From CAZGRP01 sp964527995 (GTDB taxonomy: Bacteria > Zhuqueibacterota > Zhuqueibacteria > Oceanimicrobiales > CAZGRP01): DNA of 64,000 nt. Numbering within the stretch: position 1 is the first letter of the stretch; each line of letters starts with the position of its first letter. Below the pieces are notes generated by a model, which saw only the letters and a list, made by a program, of their open reading frames with translations, had not been told where the DNA came from and searched no databases. The position numbers and the translations under genes were made by a program. The stretch is taken from assembly GCA_964527995.1 (NCBI GenBank), contig CAZGRP010000014.1, positions 1 to 64,000 on the forward strand, given 5' to 3'. This document shows, piece by piece, positions 34,210 through 43,516 of the stretch.

Positions 34210-34267
34210 AGTGCAAAGTGCAAAACGGAGCAGGTGGGGGTGACCTGCGACAGGTGGGAAGGCTGGA

Positions 34268-35266
34268 ATGAGGGACAAGCTTCTTCTGGCCGGCGACGTC
34301 GGCGGCACCAAAACCATCCTGGCGGTCTTCTCCGCTGACCGAGGGTTGAGGCAACCTGTGGCGGAAGCCACCTACCCCAGCGGCCAGTTTGCCAGCCTGG
34401 AAGACCTGGTGCGCCGGTTCCTGTCCGAAACGAACTTGACGATCGGCCGGGCCAGCTTCGGCGTGGCCGGACCGGTGGTGCAGGGACAAGCTACGATCAC
34501 CAATCTCCCGTGGGTCATCGGCAGGGAGCAGCTTGGGCAGGATCTGGGTATCTCATCGGTTTTGTTGGTCAACGATCTCGTCGCCATCGCTTCGGCAGTG
34601 CCGGTTCTGGAACCGGATGATCTCTTCGTGCTGCAGCCGGGGACCGCCGCACCGGCAGGCGCCATCGCCGTGATCGCGCCGGGAACCGGACTCGGCGAAG
34701 CCTTCCTGACATGGGATGGTCGGCGGTACCGGGCGCAAGCCTCCGAAGGCGGGCATGCCGATTTCGCCCCCACCAACAGACTACAGGTGGAACTCCTCCT
34801 CTATTTGCAACAACGCTACGCCCACGTCAGCTTCGAACGTGTCTGCTCGGGCAAGGGCCTGCCGAACCTGTACAATTTTCTGAGAGACAGCGGCGCCGCG
34901 GCCGAGCCTGCATGGCTTGCCGAGGAGCTGGCCTCGGCGGACGACCCGACACCCGTCATCCTCTCCGCCGCTGTCGAGTCGGAGCCGCCCTGCAAGCTCT
35001 GCGCCCGTACGCTCGAACTCTTTGTCTCCATCCTCGCTGCCGAGGCAGGCAATCTGGCACTCAAAGTGCTGTCTACCGGCGGCGTCTACCTTGGCGGCGG
35101 CATCCCACCACGCATCCTTCCTGCCCTTCAAAGCGATGTCTTCCAGAGAGCCTTCCTCAACAAGGGGCGATTCTCCGAACTGCTTTCGCGGCTGCCGGTC
35201 TATGTCATCGTCAACCCCAAGGCAGCGCTGCTGGGGGCGGCCCAGATCGGTTTGAGCGGGACGTGA
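34268..35266 (+). CDS. glk: glucokinase
   Basis: The 332-residue product belongs to the Glk (not ROK) glucokinase family. The phosphate-binding loop is LAGDVGGTKT, the catalytic Asp lies in LLVNDLVAIA, APGTGLGEAF contacts the sugar, and EGGHADF carries glucose-binding Glu and His. It phosphorylates glucose with ATP. It closes the run GH15, Tal-Pgi, HAD, gnd and zwf, so glucose freed by the GH15 enzyme can enter directly. The ATG at 34268 follows GGGAAGG. A strong promoter for the next gene lies 100 bases after its stop. Confidence 0.95.
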   Translation: MRDKLLLAGDVGGTKTILAVFSADRGLRQPVAEATYPSGQFASLEDLVRRFLSETNLTIGRASFGVAGPVVQGQATITNLPWVIGREQLGQDLGISSVLLVNDLVAIASAVPVLEPDDLFVLQPGTAAPAGAIAVIAPGTGLGEAFLTWDGRRYRAQASEGGHADFAPTNRLQVELLLYLQQRYAHVSFERVCSGKGLPNLYNFLRDSGAAAEPAWLAEELASADDPTPVILSAAVESEPPCKLCARTLELFVSILAAEAGNLALKVLSTGGVYLGGGIPPRILPALQSDVFQRAFLNKGRFSELLSRLPVYVIVNPKAALLGAAQIGLSGT

Positions 35267-35364
35267 CCGCATCAGCAGCACACGGATCGGCTTTTGACGA
35301 TCGTCGCAAGGGCTCGATAAAAACGGCCTCCTCGCGCAAGGCGAAGGATTCCAGCGCACCCCAC

Positions 35365-35393
35365 TTGACATTGCGGCTTCTTCCTCTTACATT
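35365..35393 (+). promoter_or_regulatory. strong sigma-70-type promoter
   Basis: TTGACA, 17 bases, TACATT. It lies in the 385-base spacer 35267-35651, which has no convincing gene. The transcript would start near 35400, giving a 250-base leader before the regulator at 35652. Confidence 0.65.
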
Positions 35394-35651
35394 CTTTCTG
35401 CCTGATGGGTAGGCTGGACCGGCAGGACTACTCACCCGAACCGGGGACAGGCACCGGAAAGAACGCGACGGCCACAACACCTGCGAAATTGACTCGGACG
35501 AGGAACACACCCGAGGAGCCGGCTACTGGTCTCGTTCGCAGTGAATGGCCGCCTTGCTCTTTTCGCGAGCGGCCGCGCCAGCACCGTGTTGAAACACTCC
35601 AGCCGCTGCCGTCCTCCCTATCAGATTTCCACGCCGCTTAGGGGACCTATC

Positions 35652-37817
35652 ATGCCCAACAGCACCAAGACCAAGAAAATGCGCCTCGCACTTCCAGGCA
35701 GCGAAGAGCTTTTCCGCCAGTTGATCGAGAGCGCTGCCGACGTCTTTTTCGTACTGGATCGCCAGGGCCGAATTCTGGACGTGAACCAGGACGCCTGCGA
35801 ATCTCTGGGATACGGTGCCGACGAACTGCTTTCGAAGGCTATCTGGGACATTTCGCCCACCTGGACGCCCGAGCGATTCGCGGCGCTGGCCTCGGAAATG
35901 GAAGTCTCCGGCCCGGTGACCTCCGAAGCCCTCTATGTCCGCAGAGATGGCTCGGCCTTTCCCGTCGAAGTGCGCGCCTGCCTCTGCGAGTCGGAGGGGC
36001 AGCAGCTCGTCATCGCCCTGGCCAGCGATATCACTCAGCGCAAGCAGATGGAAGAAGCACTGCGCAAGAGTGAGGAGCGTTTTCGCAGGATCTTCGACTA
36101 CTCCAACGATGCCATCCTGGTGATCGATCCAAAACGGGACCAGATCCTCGACGCCAATCCGTGCGCCAGCCGGATGCTCGGCTACAGCCGCGAGGAGCTG
36201 GTGGCCCTGCCGATCTCGGCCATTCATCCGGAGGAGCTGCCGCAGTTGCTGAGATTTGCGGCGTCGGTATTCTCCGAGGGCAGCGGCTGGACCGACGAAC
36301 TCACCTGCCTCACCAAGTCGGGGCAGCATCTGGCTGCGGAGATTTCCGCCTCTGTGATCGACATCGGCGAACAGAATTGCATGATCGCGCTGGTGCGCGA
36401 CATCAGCGAGCGCAAGCGCGCCGAACAGGCTCTTCGAGAAAGCGAGGAGCGGCTGTCGCGCATCCTCGAATCTGCCATGGATGCCATCCTCGCCATCGAC
36501 GAGCAACGGCGTATCACGCTCTTCAATCGGGCCGCCGAAAAGGTCTTTCGCTGCTCAGCGGCCGAGGTCATCGGGCAGCCCTTCGAGCGCTTCTTCTGCG
36601 AGCCATGCCGTAGCTGGCTCGTAGATCATGTCGAGGGTACCCTGCCGGACGAGCAGGGGAAGCAGACAATCTGGGCTCCTGAGGGTCTCACCGCGCTGCG
36701 CGCCGACGGCGAAGAATTCCCGATCGAAGCGACGATCTCCCGCGTGCAGCTCTCCGGCCAGAAGCTCTATACCATCATTCTACGCGACATCAACGATCGC
36801 AAGAAAGCCGAGGAGGAGCTTGCGAAACTTCATCTCGCCAAGGTCTACCTCGAGGAGGAACTCAAGGCCGAATACAACTTCGGCGAAATCGTCGGCACTT
36901 CAGAACCCATGAAGCGCCTTTTTCAAAGCATCGAAAAGGTCGCGGCGACCGACTCGACTGTTCTGATCACCGGCGAAACCGGCACGGGAAAGGAGGTCGT
37001 GGCGCGCGCCATCCATAGTCACAGTCACCGCAAAGACCGGGTGTTGGTCAAAGTGAACTGCGCCGCCCTGCCAAGCGGCCTCATCGAAAGCGAACTTTTC
37101 GGACACGAAAAGGGCGCCTTCACCGGGGCCACGATGCGGAAAAAGGGCCGCTTCGAGCTTGCCGACGGCGGCACTATCTTCCTCGACGAAGTAGGGGAAC
37201 TGCCGCTGGATACGCAGGCCAAACTGCTGCGCGTGCTGCAAGACCGGGAATTCGAGCGCGTGGGCGGCACCCAGACTTTGGAGGTCGATGTCCGCATCAT
37301 CGCCGCCAGCAACCGCAACCTGAAGGAAGCAGTGGAGGCCGGCGCCTTCCGCGACGATCTGTTCTATCGTTTGAATATCTTCCCACTCCACATCCCGCCG
37401 CTGCGAGAGCGCCGCGAGGACATCCCGCTGCTGGCGGATCACTTCATCCGAAAGTTCTCCCACCGATTGGGGAAGCGAATCGACGGACTTGCACCGCAGA
37501 CACTCCATATGCTGTTGCGCTATCACTGGCCCGGCAACGTGCGCGAACTGGCCAACGTCCTCGAGCGTGCGGTGATTCTGTGCGACCGCGGCTCCATCGC
37601 TCTGAACCATATCAGCATCCCGATATCAGCGCCGCCAGCGGATGCAGGAATTTCAACCCTGGAAGAGGCCGAGCGCCTGCATATCCAAAAAGCTCTGGAA
37701 AAGACGGGCGGCGTGGTCGGTGGCCCCACCGGGGCGGCGAAGCTCCTCGGTATGAACCGCACCACTCTTCTCTCCCGAATGAAAAAATTGGGCATCGAAC
37801 CGAAACAGCACCCGTGA
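35652..37817 (+). CDS. sigma-54-dependent regulator with three PAS domains
   Basis: The 721-residue product has three PAS domains in tandem (about residues 15-130, 135-255 and 260-385), each ending in an RDI/SDI-type linker such as IALVRDISERKRAE. A short helix leads to a sigma-54 AAA+ domain (about 410-645): Walker A GETGTGKE, the sigma-54 contact loop GAFTGAT and Walker B GTIFLDEVGELP. The C-terminus is a Fis-type helix-turn-helix (GAAKLLGMNRTTLLSRMKKL). It should activate sigma-54 promoters in response to small-molecule or redox signals. The PAS domains show no clear ligand residues. The ATG at 35652 follows GGGGA. Targets are unknown; the neighbouring STAS and ECF genes suggest a signalling cluster. 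Confidence 0.93.
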   Translation: MPNSTKTKKMRLALPGSEELFRQLIESAADVFFVLDRQGRILDVNQDACESLGYGADELLSKAIWDISPTWTPERFAALASEMEVSGPVTSEALYVRRDGSAFPVEVRACLCESEGQQLVIALASDITQRKQMEEALRKSEERFRRIFDYSNDAILVIDPKRDQILDANPCASRMLGYSREELVALPISAIHPEELPQLLRFAASVFSEGSGWTDELTCLTKSGQHLAAEISASVIDIGEQNCMIALVRDISERKRAEQALRESEERLSRILESAMDAILAIDEQRRITLFNRAAEKVFRCSAAEVIGQPFERFFCEPCRSWLVDHVEGTLPDEQGKQTIWAPEGLTALRADGEEFPIEATISRVQLSGQKLYTIILRDINDRKKAEEELAKLHLAKVYLEEELKAEYNFGEIVGTSEPMKRLFQSIEKVAATDSTVLITGETGTGKEVVARAIHSHSHRKDRVLVKVNCAALPSGLIESELFGHEKGAFTGATMRKKGRFELADGGTIFLDEVGELPLDTQAKLLRVLQDREFERVGGTQTLEVDVRIIAASNRNLKEAVEAGAFRDDLFYRLNIFPLHIPPLRERREDIPLLADHFIRKFSHRLGKRIDGLAPQTLHMLLRYHWPGNVRELANVLERAVILCDRGSIALNHISIPISAPPADAGISTLEEAERLHIQKALEKTGGVVGGPTGAAKLLGMNRTTLLSRMKKLGIEPKQHP

Positions 37818-37930
37818 CGGAATCTCGACTCCGAGTCGAAATGGCGACAGTTACTTGTGACCTTTGCCCCAATTGAACCTCGCTCCACATCGATCCACCT
37901 CCCTGTTTTTTCTGACGGTTGTCTTCACTC

Positions 37931-37958
37931 TTGAAACGCCTCTGAGGCTTGGTACACT
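37931..37958 (+). promoter_or_regulatory. possible sigma-70 promoter for the STAS-like gene
   Basis: TTGAAA, 16 bases, TACACT. The start site near 37965 falls so close to the ATG at 37973 that the next ATG, at 37994 with a ribosome binding site, becomes the likelier start. Confidence 0.45.
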
Positions 37959-37993
37959 TTTGGCTAGAAGAAATGCCAAACTACGAGGCGGGC

Positions 37994-38281
37994 ATGTTCC
38001 GGATCCAGAAGCTTTTCGAAAACGAACAGACGGTCATCGTCAAGGCTGAGGGGGAAATCACAGAGGCGGAGCTGAACGACTGGAAGAAAGAGATCGCCGC
38101 CGTCGCCAGCTCGGCGGATCAACAGGTCATCTTGGAGCTATGGTCGATTTCGTTCATGAGCCCGAAGGCCGTCGAAGCCCTCATGCAGTGTCTGAGCGAG
38201 AACGTCTACCTGATGAATTGCCCGGTCTACGCCAGGAACGTTTTGCAGACCGCAGGCCTTTCTGACAGGATTCTCGATTAA
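37994..38281 (+). CDS. STAS-like (anti-sigma factor antagonist-type) protein
   Basis: The 95-residue product has the length and strand-helix order of STAS domains. An early beta strand is TVIVKAEGEIT, then QQVILELWSISFMSPKAVEAL, where an anti-anti-sigma protein carries its phosphorylated serine (here Ser in FMSPK). The end is CPVYARNVLQTAGLSDRILD. The match is loose, so the function is a suggestion. The ATG at 37994 was chosen for GAGG five bases upstream and from the promoter position; one at 37973 would add seven residues. It lies between a sigma-54 activator and an ECF sigma factor, which fits partner switching, but no anti-sigma kinase is seen. Confidence 0.6.
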   Translation: MFRIQKLFENEQTVIVKAEGEITEAELNDWKKEIAAVASSADQQVILELWSISFMSPKAVEALMQCLSENVYLMNCPVYARNVLQTAGLSDRILD

Positions 38282-38361
38282 GGAGGGTTGAAGAGCTGTA
38301 GCTGGATGGCATCGCCGCACCTTGTAGCGTCGCACGCAGGCTTTTGAAGGGAGGACCAATC

Positions 38362-39018
38362 ATGAAGGATGCCCTCATTGATGAAGAGGCGGCCACTTCC
38401 GCTTCTTCTCCCGAGCGTCAGATCTCTTTCGAGCAGATCGCCTTCGAGTACATGGACGCGCTCTATCAGTCGGCACTGCACCTGACACGTAATCGCTTCG
38501 ACGCAGAAGATCTGGTGCAGGACGTGTATCTCCGCGCCTTCCGGTTTTATCACCGTTTCGAGCAGGGCACGAACTTCAAGGCGTGGGTTTTCAAGATCCT
38601 CCGGAACACCTTCATCAACGGATATCGAAAGTCTCGGCGGGCACCCTACGTGGTCGAATTCGAGCGCGTGGAATTCATGATGCAAACCGACGACGAACAG
38701 GCGGACTCGGGTGCTTACCTCAGCCACAGCGAGGAGGCGCCATTTCGCGACATCTTCAGCGATGATGTCCACATGGCGCTGAACCGGCTCTCGGAGGACT
38801 TCCGTCTGGTGGTACTGTTGGCGGACCTGCAAGGATTTCGGTACAAGGAAATCGCCGAAATTATGGGCTGCCCGATCGGCACCGTCATGTCGCGCCTGTC
38901 GCGAGCCCGGCAGCAACTCCAGCGCCTGTTGAAGGAATATGCCAGCCGCGAGGGCTACCTTCATCGTGGCGCCCAAACTCCTGCCGAAAGTCACCCAGGC
39001 GATCAAGCCACAGCGTGA
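38362..39018 (+). CDS. ECF-type sigma factor
   Basis: The 218-residue product has sigma region 2 (about residues 25-90: LYQSALHLTRNRFDAEDLVQ, then FKAWVFKILRNTFINGYRK) for core binding and -10 recognition. Region 4 (about 140-190) has LLADLQGFRYKEIAEIMG and GTVMSRLSRARQQL as the helix-turn-helix for the -35. There is no region 3, as in extracytoplasmic function sigma factors. The linker, about 45 residues, is longer than usual. The ATG at 38362 has GGGAGGA about nine bases upstream. No anti-sigma gene with a membrane helix is adjacent; the STAS-like gene 80 bases upstream is the nearest candidate partner. Confidence 0.92.
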   Translation: MKDALIDEEAATSASSPERQISFEQIAFEYMDALYQSALHLTRNRFDAEDLVQDVYLRAFRFYHRFEQGTNFKAWVFKILRNTFINGYRKSRRAPYVVEFERVEFMMQTDDEQADSGAYLSHSEEAPFRDIFSDDVHMALNRLSEDFRLVVLLADLQGFRYKEIAEIMGCPIGTVMSRLSRARQQLQRLLKEYASREGYLHRGAQTPAESHPGDQATA

Positions 39019-39198
39019 TCACTTCCCGCTAGCCCAGAGGCCTCGCCGATTTCCGCTCTGCCCCCGTAGTGCAATCCAGCGCTGTGTGCAGGTCTCCGTG
39101 GATCTGACTCCGCCCTTGCCCGCTGCTTCCACGGCTGTATCAGCTAGCCTGGACGAAGCCAGCCGTAGTGCCATCGCTGAAGTCAAAGGAGACGACCC

Positions 39199-40539
39199 AT
39201 GGCCACTCATCAGACGAATTTCGACGCCCTCAACGATCAAATCACGCACCACATGGAGATCATCCTCAAGTGTACCGCACCGTCGCAGAAGTACGGCCGG
39301 TTGCTGTTGGCGTCTCCACCCGAGTCGCGCTATCCGTATGTCTATCCGCGCGACGCGAGCTGTGCCATCCAGCTGTTTCGACGGCTGGCAGGCTCACGAT
39401 ATCAGTACGACACCGCCGGCCAGGCCTTCGAACTCATCGAGTCGATGGCTCATTTCATGAAGGACGTGCAGGCTGAGTCGGGCAATTGGGGGCAGCGCTA
39501 CAGCCTGGACGGTGAAGACAAGAGCATCTACAAGCAGGAAGACAACGTTGCCCACGGCATTGCGATTCTGTGCAACTACCTGCTCGCAGCACGCAGGCTC
39601 CACCGCGAAGTTCAAGATCTGGAGCCGTTCCTTCACGCCATCAACCGGGCGCTCCGACACAGCCTACACAACTTCTATCAGAGAGAATTGAATCTCTTCC
39701 AGTCCACCACATCGATCCACGAATCTGCCATGGAGGAGGGGTACACCTGCTGGGTCAATTTTTCGTATCTCTATGCCTACTCGCTGGCCCACGAGGTTGC
39801 CATGAGCCTGGATCCCAAGGAGATCATCGCACGCTCGCATCTCGATTTCCGCAAACACTTTCTCTACTCGGTGAGCGAGCTGTTCATGTCTGGCGATCGC
39901 TATGTGCGCCGCATCGACCCGCAAGGACGAATGGATCCGCGGCCCGACTTCACTCTGCTGAGTCCATTCTACTACGGCTTCCTCCACCACAAGAGCGCCA
40001 TGGAGAAGAGCGTCGCCTTTATCGAAAAGCAGCTATGCGACCCCGAACTCAGCATGATCATGCGCTACCTCCCCTTCTACAAGGACTTTGCCACCCATGT
40101 CCATGCCGGCAACGGCCCCTGGCTGCAGTACACCGCCATTCTGGCTCAATTCCACTACTACTATGGCAACCACAAACGCGGCGATCAGCTCTTGCGCTAC
40201 ATCGACAAGTATCGGAACGAGCGCGGTGAAATCCCTGAACATCTGTCGACGTGCAAGCGGTTCGAGACGTTCATGGAAACCGAATGGAAGACGGGCCTCG
40301 ACTTCGCCAAGGAATTTCACAACCCGATTCTGCTCGACGGCCTGGAATTCGACAAGATTCTGGAGGAAGCCAACAACATGGCTCGCTCCTATGAAGAGAC
40401 AGGGAAGAAGTGCATGGTGATCGACAGACAAAGTGTGGAAGGAGGCTACATCCAGTTCGCCACACCGCTGATGTGGTCGCATGTGGAATACGCCCGTGCC
40501 CTGCTTGTGCGTGCCGAAGATTGGTGGAAGGTCAAATAG
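39199..40539 (+). CDS. GH15-like (alpha/alpha)6-barrel protein
   Basis: The 446-residue product resembles the catalytic part of GH15 and similar six-hairpin glycosidases. YPYVYPRDASCAIQLFRRL matches the RDAS motif that in glucoamylases contacts the sugar. NWGQRYSLDGEDKSIYKQEDN and later KTGLDFAKEFHNPILLDG resemble other barrel segments. It lacks the N-terminal beta domain seen in the GH15 enzyme at 25826, and the usual catalytic glutamates cannot be located with confidence. No signal peptide is present. The ATG at 39199 follows AAAGGAGACG. Its role could be a glycosidase for trehalose- or glucan-like compounds; its position after the ECF sigma gene may mean stress-linked control. Confidence 0.65.
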   Translation: MATHQTNFDALNDQITHHMEIILKCTAPSQKYGRLLLASPPESRYPYVYPRDASCAIQLFRRLAGSRYQYDTAGQAFELIESMAHFMKDVQAESGNWGQRYSLDGEDKSIYKQEDNVAHGIAILCNYLLAARRLHREVQDLEPFLHAINRALRHSLHNFYQRELNLFQSTTSIHESAMEEGYTCWVNFSYLYAYSLAHEVAMSLDPKEIIARSHLDFRKHFLYSVSELFMSGDRYVRRIDPQGRMDPRPDFTLLSPFYYGFLHHKSAMEKSVAFIEKQLCDPELSMIMRYLPFYKDFATHVHAGNGPWLQYTAILAQFHYYYGNHKRGDQLLRYIDKYRNERGEIPEHLSTCKRFETFMETEWKTGLDFAKEFHNPILLDGLEFDKILEEANNMARSYEETGKKCMVIDRQSVEGGYIQFATPLMWSHVEYARALLVRAEDWWKVK

Positions 40540-40603
40540 GCCCGTCGAGACCCGGAATCCCCTTCCGTGTGAGCCCCAATCCATACTTCACCGCAAAAAG
40601 TTC

Positions 40604-40631
40604 TTGCTTTTGTCCAACGCTGCACTATCTT
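40604..40631 (+). promoter_or_regulatory. sigma-70-type promoter for the M14 gene
   Basis: TTGCTT, 16 bases, TATCTT. The start would be near 40638, about 134 bases before the ATG at 40772. The remainder of the spacer shows nothing else. Confidence 0.45.
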
Positions 40632-40771
40632 TTGCAACCGGAATAAGGTCAACCCCAGCCGCCGAGTTGCATTCCTGTGCAGGATGATGCACTCGCAGCG
40701 GACAACCTCATCTGGACAGCGGTCCAGGTTGCAATCCCCCCAGCCTTTACCGTTTCCGAAGGGAGGAAGCG

Positions 40772-43462
40772 ATGCACAAGAACCTTCGCCACGCCGCGGC
40801 CATCGTGCTCGTCGCCTCGGTCGCCTGGGCACAAGATTTCCAATTCTACCCCGGAGCCCGCTACAACCCGAAGATCCCGACGCCGAAGTCCTACCTCGGT
40901 TATGAGATCGGCGACTATTTCACCGACCACTTGCAGATGGAGGGCTACATTCACGCCCTGGCCGCAGCGGCACCTGAACGTATGAAAGTCGTGCCCATCG
41001 GTCAGTCCAATGAACGGCGCAACATGTACCTGATCCTCATCAGCTCGCCCGAGAACATGCGCCGGCTGGATGAGATTCGAGCGGCTGTGGCAAAACTGCG
41101 CGACCCGCGTACCACCAGCCAGGCGGAGGCCGACAAAATCGCCGCCGACACACCCGTGATCGCCTGGATGAACTACGCCAATGACGGCAACGAATCGGCG
41201 GCGTTCGAAGCCGCACTGCAGGTGGCCTACCATTTCGCCGCCGGTGTGGACGAAGAGACGACGTCGATCCTCAAGAACGCCGTCATCATCCTCAATCCGG
41301 CGCACAACCCGGAGAGCCACCAGCGCTACATCGCCTGGATGAAAGCCTCGGTCGTCGGCCCTCGGGGCACGGCCGATCCGGCCGCCGCCGAGCACCACGG
41401 CGATTGGCGCATGAGTACCAACAACAACCACTACCAGATCGACCTGAACCGGGACGCCTTCGCAGTCTCCCAGAAAGAGACGAACATCGTCGTCGAGCAG
41501 CTCCACCGCTGGAACCCGCAGGTGTTCGTCGACCATCACGGGGAGACCAGCGAATACTTCTTCGCGCCCTATGCCACACCCGTCAACCTCAACCTGCCAG
41601 CCACCACCAAGAAATGGGCCGAGGTCTTCGGCAAGAACAACGGCGCCGCTTTTGACCGCTTCGGCTGGACCTACTTCGCTCGCGAGGTGTTCGACATCTA
41701 CTACCCCGGCTACTGGGATTCGTACCCGGCACTCAACGGTGCCATCGGCATGACGTACGAAACCAATGGCGGCGGCCGCAAGGGGCTGCAGTTCGAGCGC
41801 AGTGACAAGACCATCGTCACCTTCCGGGATGGCATTCAGCATCACGTCGTGGCCAGCATCACCACGATCAAGACAGCGGCGCAAAACCGCCGGGCTCTTC
41901 TCAAGGACTACTACGATTTCTTCCGCACCGGTATGCTGGAAGCAAGAAAAGAAACGGTCAAGGAAATCGCCCTCGTCCCCGGCGACGATGCCGGCCGCCT
42001 TGCCGACCTCGTCGACCTCCTGCTCAAGCACCGGATCGAGGTCTACGAGACCGAGGAGAGTTTCACTGACAGGCGGGCGCACAGCTATCTGCCCAAAAAA
42101 CTTGTGGCCAAGACGTTCCCCGCCGGCACCTATGTGATCCCCCTGGACCAGCCCCAGGAAAGGCTGGCCAGAGCGCTTCTGGCGGAGGAGTCCACACTGG
42201 AACCAACCTTCCTCAAAGAGGTGCGCGAAAAGTACGCGCACAACAAGACGCTCGGCAAGAAGGTCCCCAAAGAGCGCCTCGGCTTCTACGACGTGACCGC
42301 CTGGTCGCTGCCTTTGGCCTACAACATCGAGGCCTATGGGCTCGAACGCCCGTTTCGCGGCAGGATGCAACGCGTGACGCAGCGTCCACAGGTGCCGAAA
42401 GGCGTTCTGGCTACCGATGGCTCAGCGACCTATGCCTACGCCTTCTCCTATCGGACCAACGCCGGCGCCGCGCTTCTGGCGCAACTTCTGCGCGAAGGGT
42501 TCAAGGTCGCCATCGGCCAGAAGCAGTTCTTCGCGGCGGGGACGACATTCCCTCGCGGCACTGCCCTCGTGCGCGTGGCGCGAAACCCAAAGACGCTGCA
42601 CGCCCGCATCCGGGCCCTGGCCGACTCGTGTGGGGTGCCGGTCGTCCCCCTCAACTCGGCCTGGACCGACAAAGGCATCCTGCTGGGTTCGAGAAACTTC
42701 GTGAATCTCAAGAAACCCAAAGTCGCAGTGGTTACCGAGGAGCCGACACGACAGACGTCGTACGGCGCCCTGTGGTACCTGCTCGAAAAGAGATACGGCA
42801 TCCCCTTCACTGCCATCCGCCTGGATTATTTCGACAGGGTCGATTTGAACCGGTACAATGTGCTGGTCTTCCCGCATGGTTCGCCGGCAGGCTATCTTCG
42901 CCTCCTCGGAGAGAAGGGCGTCCGCAGGATCAAAACATGGGTTGAAGAGGGCGGCGTCTTTGTGGGTATCAAAGGTGGAGCGGCTTTCGCTGTCAACAAG
43001 AAGGTGAAGCTCGCCACCGCCAGGCTTCTGGGCAGCGCTGCGGCGGCGCCCGAGGGCGAGAAGAAGGAAGCCGCGAAAGCTGCCGCGGAGGGCAAGCCGG
43101 CGAAGGCGGAGAAAAAGCCCGATTTCACACCGGGTGCGATCCTCAGGGTGCGACTCGACACACGTTATTTCTTGTCGCTCGGCTACGATGAGGAGATTCC
43201 GGTGCTGGTCTATTCGGACTATATCTTCACCCCGAGCAAAGACGGCGCGAACGTGGCTCGGTTCGCCGCCAGCGATACCCGGCTGAGCGGTTTCGTTTGG
43301 GAGGACACAGAGAAGCTCTTTCCAGAGAAAGCCTACCTGATCGACGAACCCCTGGGACGAGGACATGTGATCCTTTATGCGGATGAACCGATCTTCCGCC
43401 TCTTCTGGCGCGGGCTGGAACGGCTGCTGCTCAACAGCATCTTACTGGCGCCGAGCTTTTGA
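40772..43462 (+). CDS. exported M14-family carboxypeptidase-like protein
   Basis: The 896-residue product starts with a signal peptide (HAAAIVLVASVAWA, cut before QD). An M14 zinc carboxypeptidase domain follows to about residue 400. The glutamate ligand lies in NDGNE (Glu141), but the partner histidine of the HxxE motif is Asp138. DLNRDAF is the substrate-binding Asn-Arg, and the third zinc ligand is His256 in VDHHGE. The second half (about 450-890) has a flavodoxin/glutamine-amidotransferase-like part (YNVLVFPHGSPAGYLRLLG, GVFVGIKGGAAFA) and a Lys/Ala/Glu-rich linker near residue 770. Two-part proteins like this occur in Acidobacteriota and FCB bacteria as secreted peptidases. Whether the His-to-Asp change leaves it active is open. 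The ribosome binding site GGGAGGAAG supports the start. Confidence 0.85.
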   Translation: MHKNLRHAAAIVLVASVAWAQDFQFYPGARYNPKIPTPKSYLGYEIGDYFTDHLQMEGYIHALAAAAPERMKVVPIGQSNERRNMYLILISSPENMRRLDEIRAAVAKLRDPRTTSQAEADKIAADTPVIAWMNYANDGNESAAFEAALQVAYHFAAGVDEETTSILKNAVIILNPAHNPESHQRYIAWMKASVVGPRGTADPAAAEHHGDWRMSTNNNHYQIDLNRDAFAVSQKETNIVVEQLHRWNPQVFVDHHGETSEYFFAPYATPVNLNLPATTKKWAEVFGKNNGAAFDRFGWTYFAREVFDIYYPGYWDSYPALNGAIGMTYETNGGGRKGLQFERSDKTIVTFRDGIQHHVVASITTIKTAAQNRRALLKDYYDFFRTGMLEARKETVKEIALVPGDDAGRLADLVDLLLKHRIEVYETEESFTDRRAHSYLPKKLVAKTFPAGTYVIPLDQPQERLARALLAEESTLEPTFLKEVREKYAHNKTLGKKVPKERLGFYDVTAWSLPLAYNIEAYGLERPFRGRMQRVTQRPQVPKGVLATDGSATYAYAFSYRTNAGAALLAQLLREGFKVAIGQKQFFAAGTTFPRGTALVRVARNPKTLHARIRALADSCGVPVVPLNSAWTDKGILLGSRNFVNLKKPKVAVVTEEPTRQTSYGALWYLLEKRYGIPFTAIRLDYFDRVDLNRYNVLVFPHGSPAGYLRLLGEKGVRRIKTWVEEGGVFVGIKGGAAFAVNKKVKLATARLLGSAAAAPEGEKKEAAKAAAEGKPAKAEKKPDFTPGAILRVRLDTRYFLSLGYDEEIPVLVYSDYIFTPSKDGANVARFAASDTRLSGFVWEDTEKLFPEKAYLIDEPLGRGHVILYADEPIFRLFWRGLERLLLNSILLAPSF

Positions 43463-43516
43463 AGCCGTTTTTTCAGCGCGCGGCGTTTGAACCTCTCCAA
43501 AAGCGAGACGTCGGCC

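Noticed and set aside
35405..35641. 78-codon open frame in the leader of the sigma-54 regulator
   Set aside because: Its ATG lies almost at the predicted transcript start, there is no ribosome binding site and the composition is Pro/Thr/Arg-rich without a recognisable pattern.
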